Assembly: GCA_001661245.1 (NCBI GenBank)
Contig: KV454011.1
Location: 960,426 to 1,024,425 of the forward strand
DNA: 64,000 bases
Origin: Pachysolen tannophilus NRRL Y-2460
Taxonomy: Eukaryota > Ascomycota > Pichiomycetes > Alaninales > Pachysolenaceae
Direction: 5' to 3'
Under the pieces are notes generated by a model that saw only the letters and a program-made list of their open reading frames with translations, made no database searches and had not been told where the DNA came from. Both the position numbers and the translations under genes were made by a program. Below are positions 42,361 through 51,528 of this stretch, piece by piece (position 1 is the stretch's first letter; each line of letters opens with the position of its first letter).

Positions 42361-43398
42361 ATGATGAGAACTAGAATTAGCAAGTTTTCCTCGAGTGTAT
42401 TTATTAAAAGGACTTTATTCAAACCGGTATTTATCAGTAATAACAGTAGTAGTGGCTACAGGTTCAACTCTTCTTTGAAGGAAGATTCAACCAACGATTT
42501 TCAAATAAAAACTAATGGATTGAACAATTGGAATACAAGAAGAGGCAAGAATTATGAATCTCTTGAAGTTAATAGTAAAATCTCTCTTTTAAGAAGTGTT
42601 GTACCGAAATCTGCAACCAGCATTTTGTTTAACAAGCATATTATTAGATATCTTCGTTCTACGTTCAAGATTGACGTAGATCTTGCTATTCAAGATGAAA
42701 GATTACCTTTTAGGATTTTGTCTATTCGGTTACCTTCAAGTGAGTTAGGAGATATTGGAGTTGTTTTATCTAAACTTATTAATGGGTATCCAATTAGTGA
42801 TGAAGTTGAAATAATTAAAGAAATTAAATATGCAAGAAAACCAAATTTTGTTGTCAAGAGTTATTTCTTGTACCCTAAACAATTTATTGAAGATTTATCA
42901 AAAGATTCTGAGTTATTACAAGAGTTGATTGATACTAACAAATGTCTAATAACTAATCTGGGTGAAACAGATGAAGTATTGGTTGATATTAGAAAAGAAT
43001 CAATAAGAGATTTTTTCAGTGTTATTGAGTCTGCATCGCAAGAACCTCATTATTTAGACTTGTTAAATAAAAAAAATGTAACCTCTGATTCTGATTTCAA
43101 ATATTTTAACTGCCTGGAAGATTCCGAATCTTTAGTATTCGAAAAAATTGATAAATCATTTGAAGAAGCAACACGTATTTGTGGTAAAGGATTTAACAAT
43201 AAGAGAAGAATTGAGTTTGGATCCTTGACTGGAATGTATTTTACAAATTTTGCTCCAGAGAAAACAGTCACTATTGATCTCATAGGGCCTTCAACACAAC
43301 ATATTGAGAAGGCCAAACTGGAAATTGAAAAATCTTGTGAAAGGTATAGATTTTATCAAGCTAATGGTAACGCTAATGGAGGCAGAAATAATAACTAA
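42361..43398 (+). CDS. Unrecognised, probably mitochondrial protein
   Basis: 345 residues from ATG 42361 (Met-Met start). The first 25 residues are basic, Ser-rich and free of acidic residues (MMRTRISKFSSSVFIKRTLF), a good mitochondrial presequence. A mixed alpha/beta body follows with no family I can name. The C-terminal part MYFTNFAPEKTVTIDLIG followed by PSTQHIEKAKLEIEKSC has a strand-turn-helix look reminiscent of small RNA-binding (KH-like) folds, but the GxxG loop is not obvious, so this is only a suggestion. The end is Asn/Gly-rich. It lies between ACF2 and LTV1 in tandem orientation. Confidence 0.75.
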   Translation: MMRTRISKFSSSVFIKRTLFKPVFISNNSSSGYRFNSSLKEDSTNDFQIKTNGLNNWNTRRGKNYESLEVNSKISLLRSVVPKSATSILFNKHIIRYLRSTFKIDVDLAIQDERLPFRILSIRLPSSELGDIGVVLSKLINGYPISDEVEIIKEIKYARKPNFVVKSYFLYPKQFIEDLSKDSELLQELIDTNKCLITNLGETDEVLVDIRKESIRDFFSVIESASQEPHYLDLLNKKNVTSDSDFKYFNCLEDSESLVFEKIDKSFEEATRICGKGFNNKRRIEFGSLTGMYFTNFAPEKTVTIDLIGPSTQHIEKAKLEIEKSCERYRFYQANGNANGGRNNN

Positions 43399-43425
43399 CA
43401 AAAAAAAATTATCCGCCGTAGACAA

Positions 43426-43464
43426 AATGCGCATTGAAATGTATACAATAAATGCGCATTGAAA
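43426..43464. repeat. Repeated 14-mer AATGCGCATTGAAA in the LTV1 upstream region
   Basis: Two identical copies at 43426-43439 and 43451-43464, 25 bp apart; a third partial copy AATGCGCAG starts at 43511. The core AATGCGCATT is itself a 10-bp palindrome, suggesting binding by a dimer. It sits about 300 bp upstream of the LTV1 ATG, in a stretch dense in GCGC. Confidence 0.7.
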
Positions 43465-43593
43465 CACGCATACTGGACCAAAACAGCGTAGCGCACTTAC
43501 AAAAAATTACAATGCGCAGTTAGAGCGCAATATATGGAAACAGCGCACGCATTTTAAAATTTTTAAATTTTNTTTTTTTTTTTTTTGCGCAAA

Positions 43594-43603
43594 AAAATTT
43601 TCA
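43594..43603. promoter_or_regulatory. RRPE-like element upstream of LTV1
   Basis: AAAATTTTCA, the reverse complement of the ribosomal RNA processing element (TGAAAATTTT), about 140 bp upstream of the LTV1 ATG. RRPE is a known signature of ribosome-biogenesis promoters in budding yeasts. It is directly preceded by TTGCGCA and a poly(T) run containing one ambiguous base at 43572. Confidence 0.7.
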
Positions 43604-43745
43604 CTTTTCTGTACATAGTTAAACAGTAGTAGTAATAGTTAAGTAGTAGTAGTATTAGTTAGTAGTAGTATTAAATAATTATGGCATATATATATTAAAT
43701 CGTTAAATACAATAAAAGAACTTGATATTTTTCAGTATTGTGGAG

Positions 43746-45056
43746 ATGTCTGGTAGAAAGTGGGTAGATAAAAAGAAAGATCGGACTTATGCTCTTGTTC
43801 ACCGTTCGCATGAAGATCCTTTGTATTATGATGGAGATGCATCGGAACGTGTTTTTGTTCCTGTGAATAAGCATAAAGATAATAAGAAAGGAAGTAAGAA
43901 TATAAGGTTAGAGACCACAAAGGATTTGGCTGTTGAGTTGGAAAATGAGAAGATAAGAGAGAATGAAGGTGAGGCAGCCTTGTATGGTATTACATATGAT
44001 GATTCCAGTTATGATTATATGCAGCATTTAAGACCTATAGGAAATAACGATGGTATATTTATAGCTAAGCAAGAGGCTCAAGATGAGGGAAAGAATAGGT
44101 CAAGGCATAAAGATATTGTATTGAAAAGTAATGCTGAGGAATTAATACCTCAAGAACTGTTGCCTTCGAAGGAAAACATGAAGATTGATTATCAAAATAT
44201 GCAAAATATTCCGGATATGATTTCTGGGTTTAAACCAGATATGGATCCAAGGTTAAGAGAAGTGTTGACAGCTTTGGACGATGAAGCATACCTTGATGAA
44301 GAACACGACACAGATGATAATGATATATTTGCTGATTTGTTGAAGGAAGGACCGGCACAAGAAGGTGAGGAGGATGTACAAGATTTTGATGAGTGGGATA
44401 TGGATAACTATGAAGATGAATATAAAGATTATGATTCCGATAATGAAAACAACAAGGGAGCAGCTGAAAATTGGCAGGATGATTTTAAAAAATTCAAGAG
44501 AGATCAGAAAAGAGGGAAAATAGTGAATGATTGGGATAGTGATGATGATTTTGGTTCTGATGATGATGACAACGAAGAAGAAGAAGAAGATGTATTACTG
44601 CAATTACCAGAAATTAAAAACGCTGCCAGTAAGAAGAAATCAAAGGCCAAGGAAAGGAGGAAGAAAGGTGCCTTGACAGATACATCGTCTTTTTCTATGT
44701 CATCTTCAGCACTATTCAGAACAGAAGGTTTGAGGATAATAGATGATAAATACGAACTAATGGCCAAGAAACAACTGTTGGACAATGACTCTGAACACAG
44801 CGAACAAGACGAAGAATACCAGCCATTTGATATGGCTGCAGAAAGACTGGATTTCGAAGTCATGTTGGACGATTTCTTGGAAAATTACGAATTAGAAGGA
44901 AACGGTAGAAGATTGGTCAAGAAAAATAATGAAATCCAACGTATAAAAGATGCTGCAGACAGTGTATCCAAATCAAAACTTGCCGCTAGAAGGAAAAAAA
45001 TCAAAGAAGAAAATGTCGATAAACTCACTTCAGGCATAAATAGCTTAAAATTCTAA
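43746..45056 (+). CDS. LTV1: 40S biogenesis and export factor Ltv1
   Basis: Assembly factor on the pre-40S beak, released after CK1 (Hrr25) phosphorylation. Start set at ATG 43746 (436 residues); the frame extends upstream only to a TTG. The N-terminus MSGRKWVDKKKDRTYALVHR followed by SHEDPLYYDGDA and VFVPVNKHK is the Ltv1 signature. The middle is acidic (Asp/Glu runs near residues 200-290) with FDEWDMDNYEDEYKDYD, and the C-terminal DFEVMLDDFLENYELEG with a Lys-rich helix is also conserved. A polybasic KKKSKAKERRKKG near residue 302 can serve as a nuclear signal. The upstream RRPE fits ribosome-biogenesis regulation. Confidence 0.93.
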   Translation: MSGRKWVDKKKDRTYALVHRSHEDPLYYDGDASERVFVPVNKHKDNKKGSKNIRLETTKDLAVELENEKIRENEGEAALYGITYDDSSYDYMQHLRPIGNNDGIFIAKQEAQDEGKNRSRHKDIVLKSNAEELIPQELLPSKENMKIDYQNMQNIPDMISGFKPDMDPRLREVLTALDDEAYLDEEHDTDDNDIFADLLKEGPAQEGEEDVQDFDEWDMDNYEDEYKDYDSDNENNKGAAENWQDDFKKFKRDQKRGKIVNDWDSDDDFGSDDDDNEEEEEDVLLQLPEIKNAASKKKSKAKERRKKGALTDTSSFSMSSSALFRTEGLRIIDDKYELMAKKQLLDNDSEHSEQDEEYQPFDMAAERLDFEVMLDDFLENYELEGNGRRLVKKNNEIQRIKDAADSVSKSKLAARRKKIKEENVDKLTSGINSLKF

Positions 45057-45080
45057 CCAACAGTCATCACGATGGCCCTT

Positions 45081-45110
45081 TTTTCGCCATTTCTCGCCAT
45101 TTCTCGCCTA
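45081..45110. repeat. 10-bp tandem repeat in the LTV1-PUT1 spacer
   Basis: Three units of TTYTCGCCAT just after the LTV1 stop (the last unit ends CTA). The rest of the 360-bp spacer (45057-45417) holds T-runs, GTGCGGCGCA near 45172 and A-runs before the PUT1 ATG; no gene seen. Confidence 0.75.
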
Positions 45111-45417
45111 ACTTTACCCAAAAAGTTTTGGACTTTTTTTCTTTTTCTTATTTGTGATGAAAAAATTGTATGTGCGGCGCATTTAATGTTCGCTTATCTT
45201 ATCTCTTTTTAAAAATGGATCGCTTTCGACTTCGGTTCGCAAACATGGGTTTATACTAGTTTAAATAGTAGATTGAATAGTTAGTCACTAGAGTATTATC
45301 TCTTGGGATTATATAAATAATCAACGATTCTATTTTTCTTTCTTTCTTTTTGATTTTATTTGCAAATAAATAAATAAAAAAAAAGTTTTTAAAAAAAAAA
45401 AGTTAATAATAAAATAA

Positions 45418-46914
45418 ATGATGCAAAACCCGCTTTTTAGCTGCAGATTATTGATATCCCAATCCAAAATCACAGGAACATGTTTTGAACGTTTTGGTCG
45501 TTTAAGTGGTTCTGTTATGTTTACACGGAATGTGGTTCCAATTAGATGTATTTTCACAAATGGGACTAGCAAATTCCAGGATGTTTCCGTACAGATTGGA
45601 CGCCAACAACATTCTTCTACAAATAAGAAGAATATTGGTAATAACAGTAATAGTACATTCAAGTATTTGGAGTCGCTAAGTAATAAGGAACTTTTCTCCT
45701 ATGGTGTGATAGGTTTGGCTACTTTAAACAAGCCAATATTGGATTTTGTTGTTAAGTTGTTTCCTTATGTACCAATGTTTTTGGTTAAAACTTTAGTTTA
45801 TGACATTTACTGTGGAGGTCAAAATATTGAGCAAGTTATGGAAACCGGGAACAGATTAAACGATAGAGGGATCAAAAACATGATGATTAGTCTTACTATT
45901 GAGGCATGTAATGGGAATGATAATGTGGATGTTGATTATATCGTTCAAGAGACAAATAGATCTGTTAACGAAATAGCTGTACCGCATACGATTAAGATGA
46001 TTGAACAAGCAGCATTACAACAAAATTCAAATATTAATGATATTGCACCGGGGTATGTTGCTTTGAAACCAACTGGTTTGGTAGCTGATGCTGCAAAAGT
46101 CTTGAAAAATTTTCAATCTGAAGAATATAAAAATCAATTTGAAAAATTAGTTAGAAATTGTTCTTTTATATGTGAGAATGTTTTCCAAAAAAATAAAGAA
46201 TTGAAACTGAAATATCCAACAAGGGTATCACCTTTTGTTGTTGCCGTGTTAGATGCTGAATCTTATGAGTTACAACAAGGTGTTTATGAATTACAAAGAA
46301 GATTATTCAAGAAATTTAACCCTATTAATTCTCCTGTTTCAGTAGTTGGTACTATTCAAATGTATTTAAAAGAATCTTTACCATTATATGAATTTGAACA
46401 AAAATTAGCTGAAAAGGAAAATTATAGAATAGGTTTGAAATTGGTTAGAGGTGCTTACATTCATTCAGAACTTGATAGATCAGTTATACATGATACTAAA
46501 CAAGATACTGACATAAATTATAATACTGCAGTTCAACAAGCAATAACAAATATTTTAAAATCTACTTTGGAAAAAAAATCAAGTATTGGTCATTTAGTTG
46601 TTGCATCACATAATCCTCATTCTCAATATTTGGCAACAAAGTTATTATCGGAAACCTCAAATTTTGAAAAATCAAATGTAGTATTGGCTCAGTTGTTAGG
46701 AATGGCCGATAATGTCACTTTGGATTTAATAAATAATCACGGTGTCAAAAATATAATCAAGTACGTCCCATGGGGGCCTCCAAAGGAAACAAAAGAGTAT
46801 TTACAACGGAGATTGGAAGAGAATGGAGATGCTGTCAGAGCTGATAATGGATTACCTTTGGTTAAAAGTGTCTTACAAATCTTGTTAAATAGATTTTTTG
46901 GTAAGACAATTTAA
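45418..46914 (+). CDS. PUT1: Mitochondrial proline dehydrogenase (oxidase)
   Basis: FAD enzyme that converts proline to pyrroline-5-carboxylate in the mitochondrion, the first step of proline catabolism. 498 residues (S. cerevisiae 476). The N-terminus is basic and Ser-rich (presequence). The PRODH barrel shows family blocks LKLVRGAYIHSE (substrate/FAD Arg), VVASHNPHSQ, LAQLLGMADN and KYVPWGPPKETKEYLQRRLEENGD, with the Tyr-x-x-Arg-Arg that binds the proline carboxylate. One CTG codon (LK-x-KYPTR). In S. cerevisiae PUT1 (YLR142W) adjoins DPH6 and ACF2, which are also here. I saw no clear Put3-type CGG-N10-CCG site in the short upstream spacer. Confidence 0.96.
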   Translation: MMQNPLFSCRLLISQSKITGTCFERFGRLSGSVMFTRNVVPIRCIFTNGTSKFQDVSVQIGRQQHSSTNKKNIGNNSNSTFKYLESLSNKELFSYGVIGLATLNKPILDFVVKLFPYVPMFLVKTLVYDIYCGGQNIEQVMETGNRLNDRGIKNMMISLTIEACNGNDNVDVDYIVQETNRSVNEIAVPHTIKMIEQAALQQNSNINDIAPGYVALKPTGLVADAAKVLKNFQSEEYKNQFEKLVRNCSFICENVFQKNKELKLKYPTRVSPFVVAVLDAESYELQQGVYELQRRLFKKFNPINSPVSVVGTIQMYLKESLPLYEFEQKLAEKENYRIGLKLVRGAYIHSELDRSVIHDTKQDTDINYNTAVQQAITNILKSTLEKKSSIGHLVVASHNPHSQYLATKLLSETSNFEKSNVVLAQLLGMADNVTLDLINNHGVKNIIKYVPWGPPKETKEYLQRRLEENGDAVRADNGLPLVKSVLQILLNRFFGKTI

Positions 46915-47777
46915 AAGCCAATGTAAATTGTTTATATATATATTTATATATATATCTTTTTCAACGGAAATATGAATTTGATAACAAATTGACAAAAGAA
47001 GTTGCTCAACTGTTAAAACATCATTTCTTACCTTGTAACTGGAATAAAATTCACCCCAGTTTCTTAAAAATCAATACATAATACATACCTCAATACTATA
47101 AAAATTAGATATCTCACTAATTTGACTAGCCCTTCAAGGATTATAGACTTAGTATTATCTCTCTGGCCAAATTACTGGAAATAAACTTATTCACAACGTT
47201 AATGATTCTAAAAAACTAAACTTCAAAGAAACTTTCCAAATGTTGGTTCTGCTAATGTCATCGGTAAGAAGCTCCTAGAATAAAAACTATACTCACCTAA
47301 AAGCAGTAAAGCTAAATCTAACTCTGATTTCAGTCAATACAAGAGGAGGTTTAGATATCAGCAGAAAAAGAATGACAAACTAAAGTTGTCAGTTGTCAGT
47401 TGTCAGTTTTCAACACATCCATCTACTATGAAGGTCAAGAATTGAAAATTTCCTGCAAAGACGACAAAGCTCTTTAGTAAATTTGAAAAATCATGGAATT
47501 CCAAGAAAGAAATTATTTTATATAGAAGACAACAGCATATATAGATCAATACAGACTTCTAGTTCCATCGTCCGTATTCCTTTTCGTTTCGTTTCTTTTC
47601 ACTTCAATTTGACTTCAATTTGCCTGCGTGAAGAAATTTTTGTAGTGAAAAAAAATTTTTTTATAAGCAGAGATAAGAAATCAAATCATTACTACTATAA
47701 TTAAATCGAAAGGATATAATTTATATATCCATTTATCCATTTTCCTTCGGTTTTAGTTGTCGTTAATAGGGTTTGAA
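46915..47777. other. PUT1 to small membrane protein gene spacer
   Basis: About 0.86 kb. A TATATA-rich run follows PUT1 (46935-46956); AGTTGTC is repeated three times in tandem at 47384-47404; the 3' part is T-rich. An open frame at 47483-47704 has no protein-like features. No gene recognised. Confidence 0.4.
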
Positions 47778-48131
47778 ATGTCAGCTTCGGGATTGAATAA
47801 TGCTCAGAACAGAGATACCTCTGGATTGGTAAATAGGAAACCAATAAAGAAACCAACCACTTCATCGCGTGTTAACGAAGAAGATGAGTTTTCATATTCA
47901 AGGTTTTTCAAGGCCTTCTTTTTAACCATGGTTTGTCTCGTTGTATTTGCCTTGGTACTTACACATATTTCCCATGTTGTCGTGAATACTTATCATGGTG
48001 GTATAAAAGCGTTTGCGGTTGGTATTGCTGGGTTGTCTTTGAATATTGGGATAAGTACTAAAATTATAACATATTTGAACAAGGCGTTATTTATAAAAGA
48101 AGATGAAGATGATTTGAAAAAATATTCATAG
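47778..48131 (+). CDS. Small two-TM protein with C-terminal dilysine motif (Vma21-like?)
   Basis: 117 residues from ATG 47778 (the frame extends upstream only to a TTG). Hydrophilic N-terminus of about 45 residues, two hydrophobic segments (FFLTMVCLVVFALVLTHIS and FAVGIAGLSLNIGIST), then KEDEDDLKKYS. The last four residues, KKYS, fit the KKxx ER-retrieval signal. Size, two TM helices, acidic-basic tail and dilysine end resemble Vma21, the ER chaperone for V-ATPase V0 assembly, but the TM1 Pro of that family is missing, so the name is only a possibility. It is certainly a membrane protein; an ER location is inferred. Confidence 0.6.
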   Translation: MSASGLNNAQNRDTSGLVNRKPIKKPTTSSRVNEEDEFSYSRFFKAFFLTMVCLVVFALVLTHISHVVVNTYHGGIKAFAVGIAGLSLNIGISTKIITYLNKALFIKEDEDDLKKYS

Positions 48132-48340
48132 ATTTCGGTCAGGAGAAGCTTTAAACTATACGATGCGATATATTATTAGAGACATAAAATATATTTAATT
48201 TCAAATTTTCCAACAGTTTGAATGTTTTTAGCTTATAGATAAATTTATATTTTGGAAACCTATTTATACGTTATTTGATCTTAAGTTTAGTTTAATAAAA
48301 AAAAAAAAAAAAAAACTGATATCTGTGCATTCTTATTTCT

Positions 48341-51205
48341 TTAATCTGAGTTATCATCAGGAATATCATTGTCATTGTCGATTTCAACTCCTTCTTTATT
48401 AACGGATTCGTTTTCAGTAGCGACGATGCCCTGCTCGTCCAAATATTTTTTAACTAAAGAAATATCTATATTAATATTAGCATCTGCTAAAAGTTTTTGG
48501 AAATATTTTAGTGATATTGGTTTAAACATCAAAATATCTAAATGTAGACTTTCATTCTTCATGACTAAATCGGTGATTTTATCGAAAATTTGCCCTTTCA
48601 CAGAAAGTTGGCTATTCTCTTGTTGGCTCAAGGGGAGTGATGGTAGTTGTGATGATTCTGTATTTTTATTATTATTTTGTTGAAATTGTGATAATTGACT
48701 TTGATCGATTAATTTACTGGTCTCTTTCAAAGTTTCAAGCATCTTCAGTCTACTCTTACTTGTTTTCAAACCCCATGAGTTTAATTTTGTTCTTAAATCC
48801 TGTGTAGATAAACTTTCAAAATTCTCTTCATATTCTTCTTCTTCTTCTTCATCATCTGTGTTATTGAGCTGTTGATTCACGTTATCTTGATTGGTATAAT
48901 TGTTAGAGCTTTCAATTGCTGTATTATTGGTACTATATATTTCATCTTTGCTTTTACCAGAATCATTCTTGCTTTGAACATTTTCATGTGGATCTTTGTC
49001 AGCAATAGAAAGAAAAACAATCTCTGATTTTTGACTCGAAGGAACTTGTATTATATTATCATCATCACTATTATCGTTGTGGTTTGTTTCTTCAAATACT
49101 TTGGTAATTTCTATGACGCTAATATCTTCACCTTCTTCATCTTCTGAACTATTTGCTATTTCATCAAGATCATATTTTCTTTTTTTAACCTCTATTAATT
49201 TTGTAGTTGTTGAAAATTTAGTTTGCTCGTTATCATTATTGCTATTATTTGTTTCACTTCTATGACTTGATTTTCTTTTCCTATTTTTAAACATCACAGT
49301 AACATTTTCCTGAGGTTCTTTAATTAGTGATTTCAATTTTCCTTTAAATTCAACTCTAGTAGTTTCTGTCACTTTTTTTCTTTTTCGATTTTCATTTAAA
49401 TTGCTTGATTCTTCTTGTAATTTTATAGAATCAAAGAAATCAGAGTTTGCTGTTGAATATACAGTATCTTCCTGCGAATTTTTATGTGTCAAGACATGTG
49501 ATCCTGTCAGTGGTTCATCTATCTCAGCAACTTCTTCATTTTCATTTTCATTTTCATTAAAAGATCCTGGAAGCTGATTAATCGAGTGTCCATAGTCAGA
49601 CTCCTGAGAAGATAAAACAACAATATTAGTATTTTCAGGTTCAACTTGATTTATAAATCTGTTGGGGTTTTCAAGTTCATTTTTCTTTTTAAATTTTAAT
49701 TGAGAAAAAACTGGTGATGAAGTAACAATTTCATGATTATTTAAAGAGGAATTTGTTGGAGATTTCAGAGAAGTTGATTCTATCAAGTTCATATCTGAAC
49801 TAGCAGGTTCAACAAATGATTTTGGAACTTGAATCTTTGATGATATCCTATCCGGCATTGATGAACAAGGATCCTCCATCCTATCATTATTTTGTTGCCT
49901 TAATTTTTCTTCATTATTTGTAACCACCAAGGAAGTATCTAATGTAATTGGATCTTTCTTTGAAGAACCAATTGTTTCCAATTGTGATTTATTCCGTTGA
50001 GATAATTTGAACTTATATTTTGAGATTTCTTCAATTTCATCATCTGTATCACGATTTTTATTATCATTTCCATCAACATTTGAAAAATCAGCAATTATAG
50101 AAGAAGAAGATTTATTTGAATTTGGAATTGTGTTATTTTTAACTTGAGGTTCAGTCCGGCTGAGTTGTTTATCCTCAGTTACAATTGTATTATCCATCGG
50201 CAAAGGAGATAATTCAGGAGATGAATCTGAAATCTCCCAATCTGGTTTAGTAATTTTATTCCCATAATCAGTACCACTTAGTACTTGAGACAAAGTCATT
50301 AAAAATGGTAATTGTTCAGAATCGTCATTAGAAAGTTGCGAAGAATTAAAACAAACTTTCCCATTACTAAAATCATCAGAGTTCTTATAATCATCCAAAT
50401 CGTATAACCAAGTAAGCTCATCTTTGGTGAGCTTAACTGGAGGATTAGCTGCAATGTTCCATATACCATCTGATGAGGCAAGATTCAATTTTTCTTCATT
50501 ATTTGTCAAAGATGTTGTAATTTTTGAAAGTGTCAACTTACTCAGTTTTGATAAATTGGGGAACTTTAAATTTATCGATTTAATGATATCAAACCATTCG
50601 TTTTCTTTATACAACACAACACTGTTATCTAAATCTTGATCCTCATAGTCGTCATATTCTTCTTCATCATCATCATCATCATCAACCAGAGACTTTCTAT
50701 CTCGTCCTTCGGCGCCAGAATCACCACTATCTCCTTCTATTGCCTGAATCCTCCTGATAATATCGTTAACCTTCCTCTTCCTACCAGACAATAACTTCAA
50801 AATGGATATCTGTCTTTTCAGCGTCTCTGGGCTCTTATTGAAAAAATTGCTATAGTTACTAGTAACATGAGAAGTAATACTTTTAATCTTTGGCCTTTTC
50901 CTTTGTTTTTCACTATTCTTTTTCTTCTTCTTCTTCTTCTTCTTCTCTTCTTCCTCCTCTTTCCTTTGTCGACTATCCATCACCACCGTACCACCTAGTT
51001 CTAATCTACCGTACACACCACGTCTCATAGAATTACTATTGATGGGCACACTATTCTTCTCCTGATAATCGTCATCATTCTTAAATTTTTGTAATTTTAA
51101 TTTTACATCATCTTCCAGCTCCCATTCATCCAATTTACTTTGAAACTGTGTCGAAATATATAATTCATTCTTATCCCCTATTCCACACTCTTCCTCTTCG
51201 CCCAT
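48341..51205 (-). CDS. SLX4: Structure-specific endonuclease scaffold Slx4
   Basis: Regulatory scaffold of the Slx1-Slx4 nuclease, also a partner of Rad1-Rad10 and Rtt107 in replication-fork repair. 954 residues (S. cerevisiae 748). Most of the protein is disordered, Ser/Asn/acidic-rich, with a polybasic NLS-like run (about residues 88-108). Recognition rests on the C-terminal part: a SAP-like helix pair STQDLRTKLNSWGLKTSKSR followed by LKMLETLKE, and the terminal ILMFKPISLKYFQKLLADAN region that corresponds to the Slx1-binding conserved domain. Many Ser-Gln/Thr-Gln pairs suit checkpoint-kinase phosphorylation. S. cerevisiae SLX4 is YLR135W, close to PUT1/DPH6 there as here. Divergent from RLF2 across a promoter with an MCB box. 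Confidence 0.82.
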   Translation of the reverse strand: MGEEEECGIGDKNELYISTQFQSKLDEWELEDDVKLKLQKFKNDDDYQEKNSVPINSNSMRRGVYGRLELGGTVVMDSRQRKEEEEEKKKKKKKKKNSEKQRKRPKIKSITSHVTSNYSNFFNKSPETLKRQISILKLLSGRKRKVNDIIRRIQAIEGDSGDSGAEGRDRKSLVDDDDDDEEEYDDYEDQDLDNSVVLYKENEWFDIIKSINLKFPNLSKLSKLTLSKITTSLTNNEEKLNLASSDGIWNIAANPPVKLTKDELTWLYDLDDYKNSDDFSNGKVCFNSSQLSNDDSEQLPFLMTLSQVLSGTDYGNKITKPDWEISDSSPELSPLPMDNTIVTEDKQLSRTEPQVKNNTIPNSNKSSSSIIADFSNVDGNDNKNRDTDDEIEEISKYKFKLSQRNKSQLETIGSSKKDPITLDTSLVVTNNEEKLRQQNNDRMEDPCSSMPDRISSKIQVPKSFVEPASSDMNLIESTSLKSPTNSSLNNHEIVTSSPVFSQLKFKKKNELENPNRFINQVEPENTNIVVLSSQESDYGHSINQLPGSFNENENENEEVAEIDEPLTGSHVLTHKNSQEDTVYSTANSDFFDSIKLQEESSNLNENRKRKKVTETTRVEFKGKLKSLIKEPQENVTVMFKNRKRKSSHRSETNNSNNDNEQTKFSTTTKLIEVKKRKYDLDEIANSSEDEEGEDISVIEITKVFEETNHNDNSDDDNIIQVPSSQKSEIVFLSIADKDPHENVQSKNDSGKSKDEIYSTNNTAIESSNNYTNQDNVNQQLNNTDDEEEEEEYEENFESLSTQDLRTKLNSWGLKTSKSRLKMLETLKETSKLIDQSQLSQFQQNNNKNTESSQLPSLPLSQQENSQLSVKGQIFDKITDLVMKNESLHLDILMFKPISLKYFQKLLADANINIDISLVKKYLDEQGIVATENESVNKEGVEIDNDNDIPDDNSD

Positions 51206-51356
51206 ATTCCATTCCCTCTACACCAATCTATTCCGTTGTAAATTGTAAATCGTAAATCAAACTATCTTTGCCCTCTATATCTCATTGCGCACTTTATTTT
51301 TTTCACCTTTTTTTTTTTAATTTTTTAATTTAATTCTATTTTGAGATGACACGATA

Positions 51357-51362
51357 ACGCGT
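51357..51362. promoter_or_regulatory. MCB (ACGCGT) in the SLX4-RLF2 divergent promoter
   Basis: Exact MluI cell-cycle box ACGCGT, about 150 bp from each start codon. MBF binds this motif to drive G1/S genes in yeasts; both flanking genes act in S phase. Confidence 0.65.
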
Positions 51363-51424
51363 CAAAAAAAAAACCAAAATTTAATTTTGATGATTAAATT
51401 TATATAAAATAAATTAAATACAAG

Positions 51425-51460
51425 TTGACGGTATTGACGGTATTGGCGGTATTGACGGTA
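51425..51460. repeat. 9-bp tandem repeat (TTGACGGTA)x4
   Basis: Four units, the third with one substitution (TTGGCGGTA), between the MCB and the RLF2 ATG. Confidence 0.9.
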
Positions 51461-51528
51461 TCTATCCATCTCTAGAGGTATAGTTTTATTTGTGTCTATT
51501 AGGATTAGGGAGTGTTTGGGGTCCAAAG

